A stretch of DNA of 7,378 nucleotides, from the NCBI GenBank assembly GCA_047629975.1, contig JBLHUT010000185.1:1-7378 (forward strand), written 5' to 3'. Source of the DNA: JBLHUT01 sp047629975. Its GTDB lineage: Bacteria; Pseudomonadota; Alphaproteobacteria; Rhodobacterales; Rhodobacteraceae. Shown piece after piece: positions 1-5,968 of the stretch. The notes beneath the pieces were generated by a model. That model searched no databases, was not told where the DNA came from, and saw only the letters and a program-made list of their open reading frames with translations. The first letter of the stretch is position 1. Each line of letters opens with the position of its first letter. The position numbers and the translations under genes were made by a program.

Positions 1-280
1 CAGATACCGCCAGAATCCGGTAGACACGCGTGCCCTCGCGAAACCTCTGATCAGGTTGCGGACGCGACAGCGCGCCAACTGGCGCAGCCCGCACAGTGAT
101 CCGCTTGGTCATCCGCGATACCGTTATCGCCTCGACACCGCGCTCGCGGCTCGTGCCAGACTTTACATCCGCCCAGACACCGCCCAGCGCGACCCACGTG
201 ACATCATAGCCGCCCGCCCCGTCCTCAACCTGCTGTTGCGCTTCCAGCTCAAGCTTGCGGTTCAAATTCGGCTCTTTCAT
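1..280 (-). CDS. GTA gp7-like head-tail stopper/adaptor protein (partial, cut by window edge)
   Basis: Translating the minus strand from the ATG at 280-278 gives 93 codons with no stop before the left edge. The protein starts MKEPNLNRKLELEAQQQVED and later contains ITVRAAPVGALSRPQPDQRF and REGTRVYRILAV. This matches the small phage head-tail adaptor (stopper) family as found in RcGTA gp7, which is about 112 residues, so some 20 residues are probably missing. In the particle this protein sits under the connector and closes the DNA-filled head before tail attachment. Its ATG overlaps the gp6 stop codon (ATGA, 4 nt), which indicates translational coupling. The first residues NRKLELE and the DGAGGYD turn are typical of the family. 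An ordinary siphophage adaptor is the alternative, but the neighbours favour a GTA. Confidence 0.88.
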   Translation of the reverse strand, partial: MKEPNLNRKLELEAQQQVEDGAGGYDVTWVALGGVWADVKSGTSRERGVEAITVSRMTKRITVRAAPVGALSRPQPDQRFREGTRVYRILAVS

Positions 281-873
281 CGAACCGCTCCGCCAACACG
301 CACATCGCGCCACGGCCCCAACAACGCAGCGACACCAAACGGCATCGTCGCACCACTGGACTGCATTTCATGGCGATACTCATAGTAATAAGCCGCCAGC
401 ATCAGAACGGCCTGCGCCAGCGTTGCAGGGATATCGCTCCAATCCGGGCCAAATCCTCCCAGAAACTCGATGCGAACCGCCCCATCCGTCGGCACACAAG
501 GCAGGCCCGCAGCACGTCCCGCGATCAAAGGGCGATGCTTGTCGGGGATCAAACGGTAACGGTCCATATCTGCAACCGTCTCGGCCCCCTCGACATCCAC
601 ACTCACAATCCGCACCACAGCAGAGACCGGCGCCACAGGCAAAGCCTGCATGTCCGCGCCTCGCCAATGTGTGACACTCCAGCCAAAATCGCGCTCGAAC
701 AAAGCCTGACCTGTCCACGTCTCGACCGCGGCAACTGCTGCGCGCAAAAACGTCTCCAGCAAGGTGTCTTGGGCCCCTTCGTCACTGAACCCGGTCCCAA
801 GACGCAGGTGATCCTTGAATTCCGCAACCGGCAACGCTGCCGACTGCACTGTAGTCAGCTCAACTAACATCAT
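277..873 (-). CDS. GTA gp6-like head-tail connector (adaptor) protein
   Basis: A 198-residue protein of the phage head-tail connector family (phiE125 gp8/gp6-like), equivalent in position and length to RcGTA gp6. It is expected to form a ring beneath the portal and link it to the stopper and tail. The N-terminal part shows the family pattern: FKDHLRLG at 19-26, then an acidic helix and AAVAAVETWTGQALFERDF at 45-63. A beta-rich middle (about 75-140) follows, then the helix AQAVLMLAAYYYEYRHEM at about 153-170. The start at 873 is supported by GGAG at 884-881, 7 nt upstream; a second ATG at 870 directly follows and cannot be excluded. The gene is separated from the capsid gene by an unusually long structured gap and overlaps gp7 by 4 nt. 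Confidence 0.88.
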   Translation of the reverse strand: MMLVELTTVQSAALPVAEFKDHLRLGTGFSDEGAQDTLLETFLRAAVAAVETWTGQALFERDFGWSVTHWRGADMQALPVAPVSAVVRIVSVDVEGAETVADMDRYRLIPDKHRPLIAGRAAGLPCVPTDGAVRIEFLGGFGPDWSDIPATLAQAVLMLAAYYYEYRHEMQSSGATMPFGVAALLGPWRDVRVGGAVR

Positions 874-915
874 GGAATAACTCCGGTAATCTCCCCTCTC
901 CAGTCATCGGAAATA

Positions 916-990
916 TGGGCGCATACACCTCGCGTCGCTCGGACGGAGGGGAACAACTGGACAACGCAAGGCTTTGGATGCATGCGCCCA
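916..990 (-). repeat. Long-range 9-bp inverted repeat upstream of gp6
   Basis: TGGGCGCAT at 916-924 is the exact reverse complement of ATGCGCCCA at 982-990, with 57 bp between the arms. In minus-strand RNA the outer arm starts one base after the hairpin at 1017-992, so the two stems could stack. The loop side ends about 32 nt before the gp6 ribosome binding site. Pairing is inferred; only the sequence complementarity is seen. Confidence 0.5.
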
Positions 991-991
991 A

Positions 992-1017
992 GCCCCCTGA
1001 TCACCGGATCAGAGGGC
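992..1017 (-). repeat. 11-bp hairpin just downstream of the capsid gene
   Basis: Arms at 992-1002 (GCCCCCTGATC) and 1007-1017 (GATCAGAGGGC) pair over 11 positions. As minus-strand RNA all positions pair, one of them a G-U wobble, around a 4-nt loop. On the minus strand the stem is followed by only two Ts and then GGGC, so it is a poor rho-independent terminator. It could act as a 3' stabiliser or partial attenuator after the highly expressed capsid gene. Confidence 0.6.
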
Positions 1018-1018
1018 C

Positions 1019-1046
1019 TTCTCGGCTCTTTTTAGGAAGCCGAGAA
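1019..1046 (-). repeat. 9-bp inverted repeat spanning the capsid stop codon
   Basis: TTCTCGGCT at 1019-1027 pairs exactly with AGCCGAGAA at 1038-1046 around a 10-nt loop that contains the capsid TAA (1034-1032). One arm therefore encodes the last capsid residues and the other is untranslated. It directly adjoins the hairpin at 992-1017. A terminating ribosome would cover this stem, so any effect on the RNA would depend on translation; this is inference. Confidence 0.55.
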
Positions 1047-2225
1047 TTTCAGAACCTTGATTGCGGCAAAGTCACTGACGCCGCCACCAACACGCTTGGT
1101 CGCATAAAACAGAACATTCGGTTTGGCCGAGAACGGATCACGCAGAACCCGCAGATCAGGACGCTCGGCAACAGTGTAGCCCGCATGAAAATCGCCAAAG
1201 GCAATCGAATCCGAACCGGCCGAAATGTCAGGCATGTCCTCGGCAATCAGCACAGGATAGCCCAGCAAACGCGCAGGCTCGCCAGCCGACAATCCATCAG
1301 ACCACAAGAAGCGACCGTCGTTATCCTTGAGGCGGCGTACGGTGCCTGCGGTCTTCGAGTTCATTACAAACGTCGCATTCGCACGGTACTCGGCACCCAG
1401 TGCATAAACCAGTTCGACAATCGGATCAGGATCGCTGAAATCACCGTCAACACCCGTGGGAACATACCCAAGGCTGTTCCACGCCCAAGAGGCGTTCGGA
1501 ACCGTGGGATGGCTCAGGAAACCCGTAGGCTTGTCAACACCGTCCCCCGTGATGAAGGCTGCCGCCTCGGCACGTGCAAAACGGTCGGCAATCTTGCTGG
1601 CAAGCCAGGCGTCGATATCAAAGGCCGCATCATCCAAAAGCCTCTGGCTGGCCTTCGGCATCGCGCTCAACTCGTAGAGCGGGATAGAGATACGGTCGAT
1701 CAACGGGGTGCTCGTCTCGCTCACGGCACCCGTCTCGTTGACCCAACCAGAGGTCATGTCGCCATGATCCACAAGCACGTCATAAGCCGTCGCCTCGACG
1801 GTTACGATATTGGCAATGCCGCGGATCGAAGACATCGACTTGAGCACGCTCATGATGCTTTCTGACGTCTGGGGATCGACGAGATAGCCACCGTCGCCCG
1901 AAACGACTGTGGACATCGCCTTGCCATCCAGTTCAAGACCACGCAGTGCGTCGTCGTCACCGGAACGCACATAAGCCTCAAAGGCCTTCTGGTGCGGGGC
2001 CGAACCATCGGCTGCTGCGGCAAGGGCGGGACGCCCGGAGATCATTGTTTTCCGATCAAGCATGGTAAGTCGCTCTTCCTGTTTTTGAAACTTGAATTTC
2101 ATGTCGTCCTGAAAGTCCTTGAATTCGCTCAAGAACCCTGTCAGCGCTGACTTCACGTCAGGCGCTGATCCTTCTGCGCCGGGCATAGTTTTCCCGGCCC
2201 GAGCCTTGCTCTCGGGTGTCTGCAT
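1032..2225 (-). CDS. GTA gp5-like major capsid protein (HK97 fold)
   Basis: A 397-residue HK97-type major capsid protein that closely resembles RcGTA gp5 along its length. Recognised blocks include EERLTMLDRKTM at 50-61, YLVDPQTSE at 114-122, PKASQRLLDDAAFDI at about 190-204, GEYRAN-type helix sequence near 280, MNSKTAGTVRRLKD near 295-308, LRDPFSAKPNVLFYATKRVGG near 362-382 and a C-terminal FAAIKVLKF. The first hundred residues look like a delta (scaffolding) domain: charged, helical, coiled-coil-like at about 25-60, ending near GK-AMSTVV (102/103). The gp4 protease would be expected to remove it there, by analogy with the processed RcGTA capsid. The start at 2225 has an AAAAGGA ribosome binding site 7 nt upstream. 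Self-assembled shells package host DNA. The stop codon lies in the loop of an inverted repeat. Confidence 0.96.
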   Translation of the reverse strand: MQTPESKARAGKTMPGAEGSAPDVKSALTGFLSEFKDFQDDMKFKFQKQEERLTMLDRKTMISGRPALAAAADGSAPHQKAFEAYVRSGDDDALRGLELDGKAMSTVVSGDGGYLVDPQTSESIMSVLKSMSSIRGIANIVTVEATAYDVLVDHGDMTSGWVNETGAVSETSTPLIDRISIPLYELSAMPKASQRLLDDAAFDIDAWLASKIADRFARAEAAAFITGDGVDKPTGFLSHPTVPNASWAWNSLGYVPTGVDGDFSDPDPIVELVYALGAEYRANATFVMNSKTAGTVRRLKDNDGRFLWSDGLSAGEPARLLGYPVLIAEDMPDISAGSDSIAFGDFHAGYTVAERPDLRVLRDPFSAKPNVLFYATKRVGGGVSDFAAIKVLKFSAS

Positions 2226-2260
2226 CGCTTTTTCCTTTTGAAGGGGAGAAATGGGCTGGC

Positions 2261-2821
2261 TTAATGGCCCGCCAGGTCTCGGCGAGCCGCGTCAAACGCC
2301 TCGGCCAACTCACGCATCACAGAGGTGGAAAGGTCATCGCCCTTTGCCCCGACACGCGCTTCCGGAAGCATCGGAAAGGTCACAAGCGACACCTCCCAAA
2401 GTTCCAGATCATGCAAGAGCCTGCGGCCCTGTGCATCCTTTTCCGCACGCTTGGTGCGGTATCCGATAGACAGGCCGTCAATCGCGCCTGCCTCGATCAA
2501 AGCGGCCGCTTCGCGACCCTTTGCAACCTCGTTCAGCAACCGGCCTTTTACAAACAAGCCGCGCTCGTCTTCGCGCACCTCGTCCCAAACGCCGATAGGC
2601 TGCGCCGGATCGTGCTGCCACAGCATCTTGACCCTGATATCGCCCGCCCCCAGCCGCTTAAGCGACCCGCTGTAGGCTCCGGGCACAACAATATCGCCCC
2701 CCTGATCGGTCTTGCCAAACAAGCTGGCATAACCTTCGATCACCGATCCATCGACCACGGTCAGCCCGGTCTCCATCTGGCAATACTTGCGCTCAAGTTG
2801 CGCGCCATACATGTCAGTCAT
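2261..2821 (-). CDS. GTA gp4-like HK97 family prohead protease
   Basis: A 186-residue serine protease of the HK97 prohead protease family (peptidase S78 type), which cleaves the capsid delta domain during head maturation. Numbered from the ATG at 2821, it shows the conserved entry IEGYASLFGKTDQGGDIV at about 28-45, the histidine motif MLWQHDPAQPIGVW with His70, and the serine motif GLSIGY with Ser118. LWEVSLVTFP near 141-150 holds the likely third residue Glu143. The open frame extends to 2866 inside the portal gene, but 2821 is preferred because AAGGA lies 8 nt upstream (2834-2830) and the extension has no family character. It sits 25 nt after the portal gene and 35 nt before the capsid gene, the expected order. 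RcGTA has a small g3.5 gene between portal and protease; none fits in this gap. Confidence 0.94.
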   Translation of the reverse strand: MTDMYGAQLERKYCQMETGLTVVDGSVIEGYASLFGKTDQGGDIVVPGAYSGSLKRLGAGDIRVKMLWQHDPAQPIGVWDEVREDERGLFVKGRLLNEVAKGREAAALIEAGAIDGLSIGYRTKRAEKDAQGRRLLHDLELWEVSLVTFPMLPEARVGAKGDDLSTSVMRELAEAFDAARRDLAGH

Positions 2822-2846
2822 TTGTGTAATCCTTTTTCCAACAGCC

Positions 2847-4025
2847 TCACGCGCCGCTGCCCTCAACCAAGCTCGGCAATCCTAACAGCGCGCGCTTTTC
2901 AGCATCCGTCAGAAACGCCGCATCCGCGACGCGGCGCCACTGTGCCTCACGCTCTGCCGAAAGCGCCGGGATCTGGTCCAGATCCGGCTTCAACATCACC
3001 GTCTCGCCAGAAAAACGTGACAACCAATCCGCCAGCGTCGCCATAACGCGCGTCGCCATCGGCAAAACGGTCAACCTGTAGAACGCCCGGTTCGCTTCCT
3101 GGTAGTTGGCGTAAGTCGCCTCGCCCGATACCCCAAGCAGCATCGGCGGCACACCAAAGGCCGTCGCAATCTCGCGCGCGGCCGCTTCCTTGGTTTTCTG
3201 GAACTCCATATCCGAAGGCGAAAAGCCCATCGGCTTCCAGTCCAGCCCGCCCTCAAGCAACATCGGTCGCCCGGCATTCAACGCGCCTTGATGATGCGCG
3301 ATCATCTCGTTTTGCAGCCGGTCGTATTGCTCTGGCGTCAGCGACGGCTGCCCTTCGGCACCTTTGTAAATTATTGCCCCCGAAGGCCGCGCCGCATTAT
3401 CAAGCAATGACTTCGACCACCGCGAGGCCGAGTTGTGCACATCGATTGCCGTCGCCGCCGCCTGAAGAGGCGACAAGCCGTAATGATCATCCTGCGGATG
3501 AAAGCTCTTGATGTGACAGATCGGAGCCACCTCGACCGTCATGTCAAAGCGGTGTTTTTTGCCACCAACCGCATATTCATAAGCCACCGGCCACCCGTCA
3601 CTGCCCGGCACAAGGTTCATCCGGTCCGACCGCAAAACATGCAGTTCAAGCGGAACCCCGTCCAGCCCGACCGCCTCAAGATAACCGTTGCCCGAAAGCA
3701 AAAGCTGCCCATAAAGCGATTCAAGCAACTCGGCACGCCCCTGCGCCCCATTCGGTCGCTGCAACAGATCCAGGATAGGATGCGTGTCATAGCGACATTC
3801 AGGCGTCTGGCACACGATCGGCACGGCCGCTGCGGCTTCCGCAATCAGCTTGACCGCACGAAATCCAACCGGATTTCCCGTAAATCCGGTCTTTGCCAGT
3901 GAAACCGCATCGCGCGGCGACCACGCCACCCGTCCCGAGCCGTGATACGCAATCACAGGCCCGGTTGCCGACGCCTTGCGCTCCGGCACCTCCGGCTGCG
4001 CGCGTCGCAAAAAATCAAATACCAT
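2847..4025 (-). CDS. GTA gp3-like portal protein (HK97 family)
   Basis: A 392-residue portal protein of the HK97 family; RcGTA gp3 is of similar size. Twelve copies would form the channel at the head vertex through which the terminase drives DNA. Visible motifs are LLLSGNGYLEAV at about 108-119, HIKSFHPQDDHYGLSPL at 171-187, GVPPMLLGV at 291-299 followed by the EATYANYQEANRAFY segment to about 316, and a C-terminal LTDAEKRALLGLP at 372-384. The open frame runs back to a GTG at 4085, but MVFDFLRR at 4025 is the better start: GAGGAG lies at 4041-4036, 10 nt upstream, and the MVFDFLRR opening is typical of these portals. It follows a 169-nt gap with two inverted repeats after the large terminase and ends 25 nt before the protease start. 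Confidence 0.95.
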   Translation of the reverse strand: MVFDFLRRAQPEVPERKASATGPVIAYHGSGRVAWSPRDAVSLAKTGFTGNPVGFRAVKLIAEAAAAVPIVCQTPECRYDTHPILDLLQRPNGAQGRAELLESLYGQLLLSGNGYLEAVGLDGVPLELHVLRSDRMNLVPGSDGWPVAYEYAVGGKKHRFDMTVEVAPICHIKSFHPQDDHYGLSPLQAAATAIDVHNSASRWSKSLLDNAARPSGAIIYKGAEGQPSLTPEQYDRLQNEMIAHHQGALNAGRPMLLEGGLDWKPMGFSPSDMEFQKTKEAAAREIATAFGVPPMLLGVSGEATYANYQEANRAFYRLTVLPMATRVMATLADWLSRFSGETVMLKPDLDQIPALSAEREAQWRRVADAAFLTDAEKRALLGLPSLVEGSGA

Positions 4026-4100
4026 TCCGTCTGTGCTCCTCGTTTCTGGCTCAGGTCTGCAATGTGCCGAAGGCATGCGCGCCACCGGTCACTTGGCCCG

Positions 4101-4129
4101 GCCCCCTGCCCGTCGAACAGGCAGGGGGC
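4101..4129 (-). repeat. 10-bp GC-rich hairpin between terminase and portal genes
   Basis: GCCCCCTGCC at 4101-4110 is the exact reverse complement of GGCAGGGGGC at 4120-4129, with a 9-nt loop. On the minus strand no T-tract follows it, so it is not a standard terminator. A second C-run on the same RNA (GGGCCCCC, 4150-4143) could compete for the same G-rich arm, giving two exclusive pairings. The hairpin ends about 60 nt before the portal ribosome binding site. Confidence 0.6.
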
Positions 4130-4168
4130 AGGCACGAAAAAGGGGGCCCAGAACAGACCCTCACCCTC

Positions 4169-4182
4169 TTCAACTCGTTGAA
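4169..4182. repeat. 14-bp near-perfect palindrome after the large terminase gene
   Basis: TTCAACTCGTTGAA has perfect 6-bp arms around a 2-bp centre and lies 13 bp after the gp2 stop codon. As DNA it has the form of a short operator; as RNA it could fold into a 5-bp stem with a 4-nt CGAG loop. No regulator can be named from the sequence. Confidence 0.4.
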
Positions 4183-4194
4183 CGTAACTGTGGC

Positions 4195-5565
4195 TTACAA
4201 AAGCCTGACTTGTGGGCGCCGGTAACTCCCCGACGGCTCGATGATCAGATCGAACAAAGCCCAGACAAGCGCATCAACCCTGTCAGGGCTGCCCTGTCCC
4301 TGATACCCCCGCCCGGTCATGCGGCACATCTGGTCTTCCAATGTGTCCAACCCATCGACATGCGACACGCGTCCCTGCTCGTAAAGAGCCGCAACAGGCT
4401 CCGCGCGCGCCACCTTGCCCCTCGACGCATGAACCGCCCGAAACGGCACCAACGGGTCGATCTGGCGAATAACTGTCTCGACCAGATCACCCCCCTGATT
4501 TACCTCCGCCACAAGCTTGTCTGCGCCGTGACGTTTCATTGCATCAAGCGCGGCCTGCGCCCACTGCGTGGGCGATGCCGCAGACACCGAAGCATCCTCC
4601 AACACAACCGCACGCCAATCCTGCGGCGGGCCCTCGGTAATCGCTCCCACGACAACAATGCCGCAATCATCCGATGCCGCACCGCCCGTTACAGGCGGGT
4701 CTATCGCCACAACGATCCGCGACACCTCGGGCCGGTCACGCAATCTGGCCTTTTCGATATCGACCGACCGCCAAAGCGCCCCTTCGGCATCCTCGAGCAG
4801 AACACCGTCCAGTTCCTGACGCGCCAGCCGGGTTCCGGCATAGCGCGTCCGGATCTCCTCAAGGAAAGAGGACGCCAGATTGGCACGATTTGCTTCTGTT
4901 GGCGCGGTTGTCACAACAGTCGACGCCGCACCAAGCAATTGTTTCAACACCCCGACATTGCGCGGTGTCGTCGTCACACATTGACGCGGAGCATCCCCCA
5001 GCCGCAAACCGAATTGCAGCATGTCCCACGTCTCTTGCGCCTTTTTCCACTTCGCTAACTCGTCAACCCACGCCGCATCAAACTGCGGGCCGCGCAGGCT
5101 CTCGGGATCAAAAGCGGAAAAGACCTGTGCAATCGCACCGTTCGGCCAAACCAGCCGCTTGCGCGTAGCCTCCCAAACCGGCCTGCGATCGGGCGGTGAA
5201 CAAGCCAGAATGCCGCTATCTCCAAAGACCATGACCTCCCGTGCCTGCTCGATTGTCTCTCCGACCAAGGCAACGCGCGACGCGCGTCCCTTGTCCATCG
5301 GTCGGGCACCTTCCACCTGTGCCCGGACCCACTCGGCACCGGCGCGGGTTTTCCCCGCGCCACGCCCCCCCATAATGACCCAACTGCGCCAGGTTCCCTC
5401 TGGCGGCAATTGATGTGGCAAGGCCCAGAACTCAAAGAGCCAGGGCAACGCCATCAATGTGTTCTCCTCAAGACTGTCCAGAAATTCCTCCTGGACCTTC
5501 CGTGGCGCGCAGGCGATCCAGGCGGCGCTGGATTTCGTCGCGCGCTTTGTCGAAGTCGAGCGCAT
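4195..5565 (-). CDS. GTA gp2-like terminase large subunit (packaging ATPase/nuclease)
   Basis: The motor that cuts host DNA and pumps it into the head. Numbered from the ATG at 5565 (456 residues), the ATPase domain has Walker A GGRGAGKT at 66-73, Walker B DAAWVDE at about 163-169 and a coupling motif CVTTTPR at 196-202. The C-terminal RNase H-like nuclease shows acidic residues Asp289 (VVAIDPP), Glu354 (VAEVNQGGD) and Asp428/Asp431 (SPDRVDALVWAL). The start is uncertain. The frame opens at 5625; 5565 is chosen because AAWIACAPRKVQEEFLDSL resembles the family N-terminus just before ALPWLFEFWALPHQLPPEG. That makes it overlap gp1 by 98 nt, and no clear ribosome binding site precedes 5565. An ATG at 5454 has a strong GAGGAG site 9 nt upstream and would give 419 residues with both domains intact. 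Confidence 0.94.
   Translation of the reverse strand: MRSTSTKRATKSSAAWIACAPRKVQEEFLDSLEENTLMALPWLFEFWALPHQLPPEGTWRSWVIMGGRGAGKTRAGAEWVRAQVEGARPMDKGRASRVALVGETIEQAREVMVFGDSGILACSPPDRRPVWEATRKRLVWPNGAIAQVFSAFDPESLRGPQFDAAWVDELAKWKKAQETWDMLQFGLRLGDAPRQCVTTTPRNVGVLKQLLGAASTVVTTAPTEANRANLASSFLEEIRTRYAGTRLARQELDGVLLEDAEGALWRSVDIEKARLRDRPEVSRIVVAIDPPVTGGAASDDCGIVVVGAITEGPPQDWRAVVLEDASVSAASPTQWAQAALDAMKRHGADKLVAEVNQGGDLVETVIRQIDPLVPFRAVHASRGKVARAEPVAALYEQGRVSHVDGLDTLEDQMCRMTGRGYQGQGSPDRVDALVWALFDLIIEPSGSYRRPQVRLL
5464..5469 (-). promoter_or_regulatory. Strong Shine-Dalgarno site overlapping the gp1 stop codon
   Basis: On the minus strand the gp1 stop TGA (5470-5468) runs straight into GAGGAG, followed 9 nt later by an in-frame ATG of the large terminase at 5454 (and by TTG at 5457, 6 nt away). 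It is the best ribosome binding site near the terminase start. It suggests that at least some terminase is made as a shorter form by coupled reinitiation. The upstream start rests on family resemblance instead. Confidence 0.55.
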
Positions 5566-5815
5566 AGTCGTGAACAATGCCTGCGTCCCGTTTACGATTT
5601 TCATGCGCTCGCTTTCTTTCGTCATAGACAGTCCAACTGCCGCGTCGAAGCTCCGAGAGGATCGGATGAAGCTGTTTCAGCCGATCCGTTTTCCCGGCTT
5701 TGATTTCCGCTATCAAATCAAAGAGGTCTTGCCGCGCATGCTCAAAGAGCTGCTCGGCCTGTTCGACAGCGTCGGACAAGGAACCCTCCTGCTCGGAGGG
5801 AAGTTTGGTGTTCAT
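5468..5815 (-). CDS. GTA gp1-like small terminase subunit
   Basis: A 115-residue, highly charged, mostly helical protein at the place of RcGTA gp1, which is about the same size and acts as a non-canonical small terminase, reported to lack the usual DNA-binding domain. Here too no helix-turn-helix is evident; residues 15-58 and 80-105 look like amphipathic or coiled-coil helices, for example DAVEQAEQLFEHARQDLFDL and DKARDEIQRRLDRLRA. The central RRGSWTVYDERKRAHENRKRD (58-78) is the most distinctive block. Lack of sequence-specific DNA recognition would fit near-random packaging of host DNA. It is the first gene of the cluster, about 90 nt downstream of a predicted promoter. AGG lies about 8 nt before the ATG (a modest site). 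Its 3' end overlaps the longer forms of the terminase gene in another frame. Function is inferred from position, size and overall character. Confidence 0.82.
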   Translation of the reverse strand: MNTKLPSEQEGSLSDAVEQAEQLFEHARQDLFDLIAEIKAGKTDRLKQLHPILSELRRGSWTVYDERKRAHENRKRDAGIVHDYALDFDKARDEIQRRLDRLRATEGPGGISGQS

Positions 5816-5910
5816 TGGTGACCTGCTTTCTCATGCCTCCGCACGAGTGAAACGGAAAAAGCCGCCGATCTTTCGACCTGCGACTTACCCACTTCTTCCA
5901 GCGTGCTCTT

Positions 5911-5939
5911 TTTCTACTTAAGGGCGAACGGTTTGTCAA
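5911..5939 (-). promoter_or_regulatory. Predicted sigma70-type promoter of the GTA head cluster
   Basis: On the minus strand a perfect -35 TTGACA (5939-5934) is followed after exactly 17 bp by TAGAAA (5916-5911), a 4/6 match to the -10 box. Transcription would start near 5904, leaving a leader of about 90 nt before gp1. The promoter begins only about 30 bp after the mltG stop codon. A CTTAAG palindrome lies in the spacer next to the -10, giving one TTAA half-site but no second one at the N7 spacing of a full CtrA box. RcGTA transcription is known to depend on host regulators, but no operator could be identified here. Confidence 0.6.
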
Positions 5940-5968
5940 GATAAAACCGCAATGCGTGTGTGCGTACG

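Larger units (their letters stand above)
874..1031 (-). other. Structured capsid-gp6 intergenic gap
   Basis: This 158-nt gap holds no credible gene. It is one of only two long gaps in an otherwise compact cluster. Three inverted repeats lie end to end: one spans the capsid stop codon (1019-1046), one follows at 992-1017, and a long-range pair has arms at 982-990 and 916-924. They are listed separately. The gp6 ribosome binding site follows at 884-881. No U-rich tract follows any hairpin on the minus strand, so a classic intrinsic terminator is not seen. A role in holding up or protecting capsid mRNA is inference. Confidence 0.6.

Noticed and set aside
915..1865. A 316-residue plus-strand open frame opposite the capsid gene
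   Set aside because: Arg-rich, low-character translation antisense to a confidently identified capsid gene; it is a high-GC shadow frame. The other long plus-strand frames (for example 2216-3046, 3976-5058, 5960-7012) are rejected for the same reason.
4026..4085. Portal gene starting at the GTG at 4085
   Set aside because: No ribosome binding site before it and the added 20 residues lack family character, while the ATG at 4025 has GAGGAG upstream and a typical MVFDFLRR opening.
5742..5834. A 30-residue leader reading frame (ATG at 5834, stop at 5742) overlapping the start of gp1
   Set aside because: It has GGAGG upstream but only one base before the ATG, too close for normal initiation, and the peptide has no recognisable character. 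It could only matter as a regulatory leader, with no further support.
5911..5940. CtrA (TTAA-N7-TTAA) or alphaproteobacterial LexA (GTTC-N7-GTTC) box at the GTA promoter
   Set aside because: Only single half-sites (TTAA, GTTC) are present; the second half does not occur at the required spacing.
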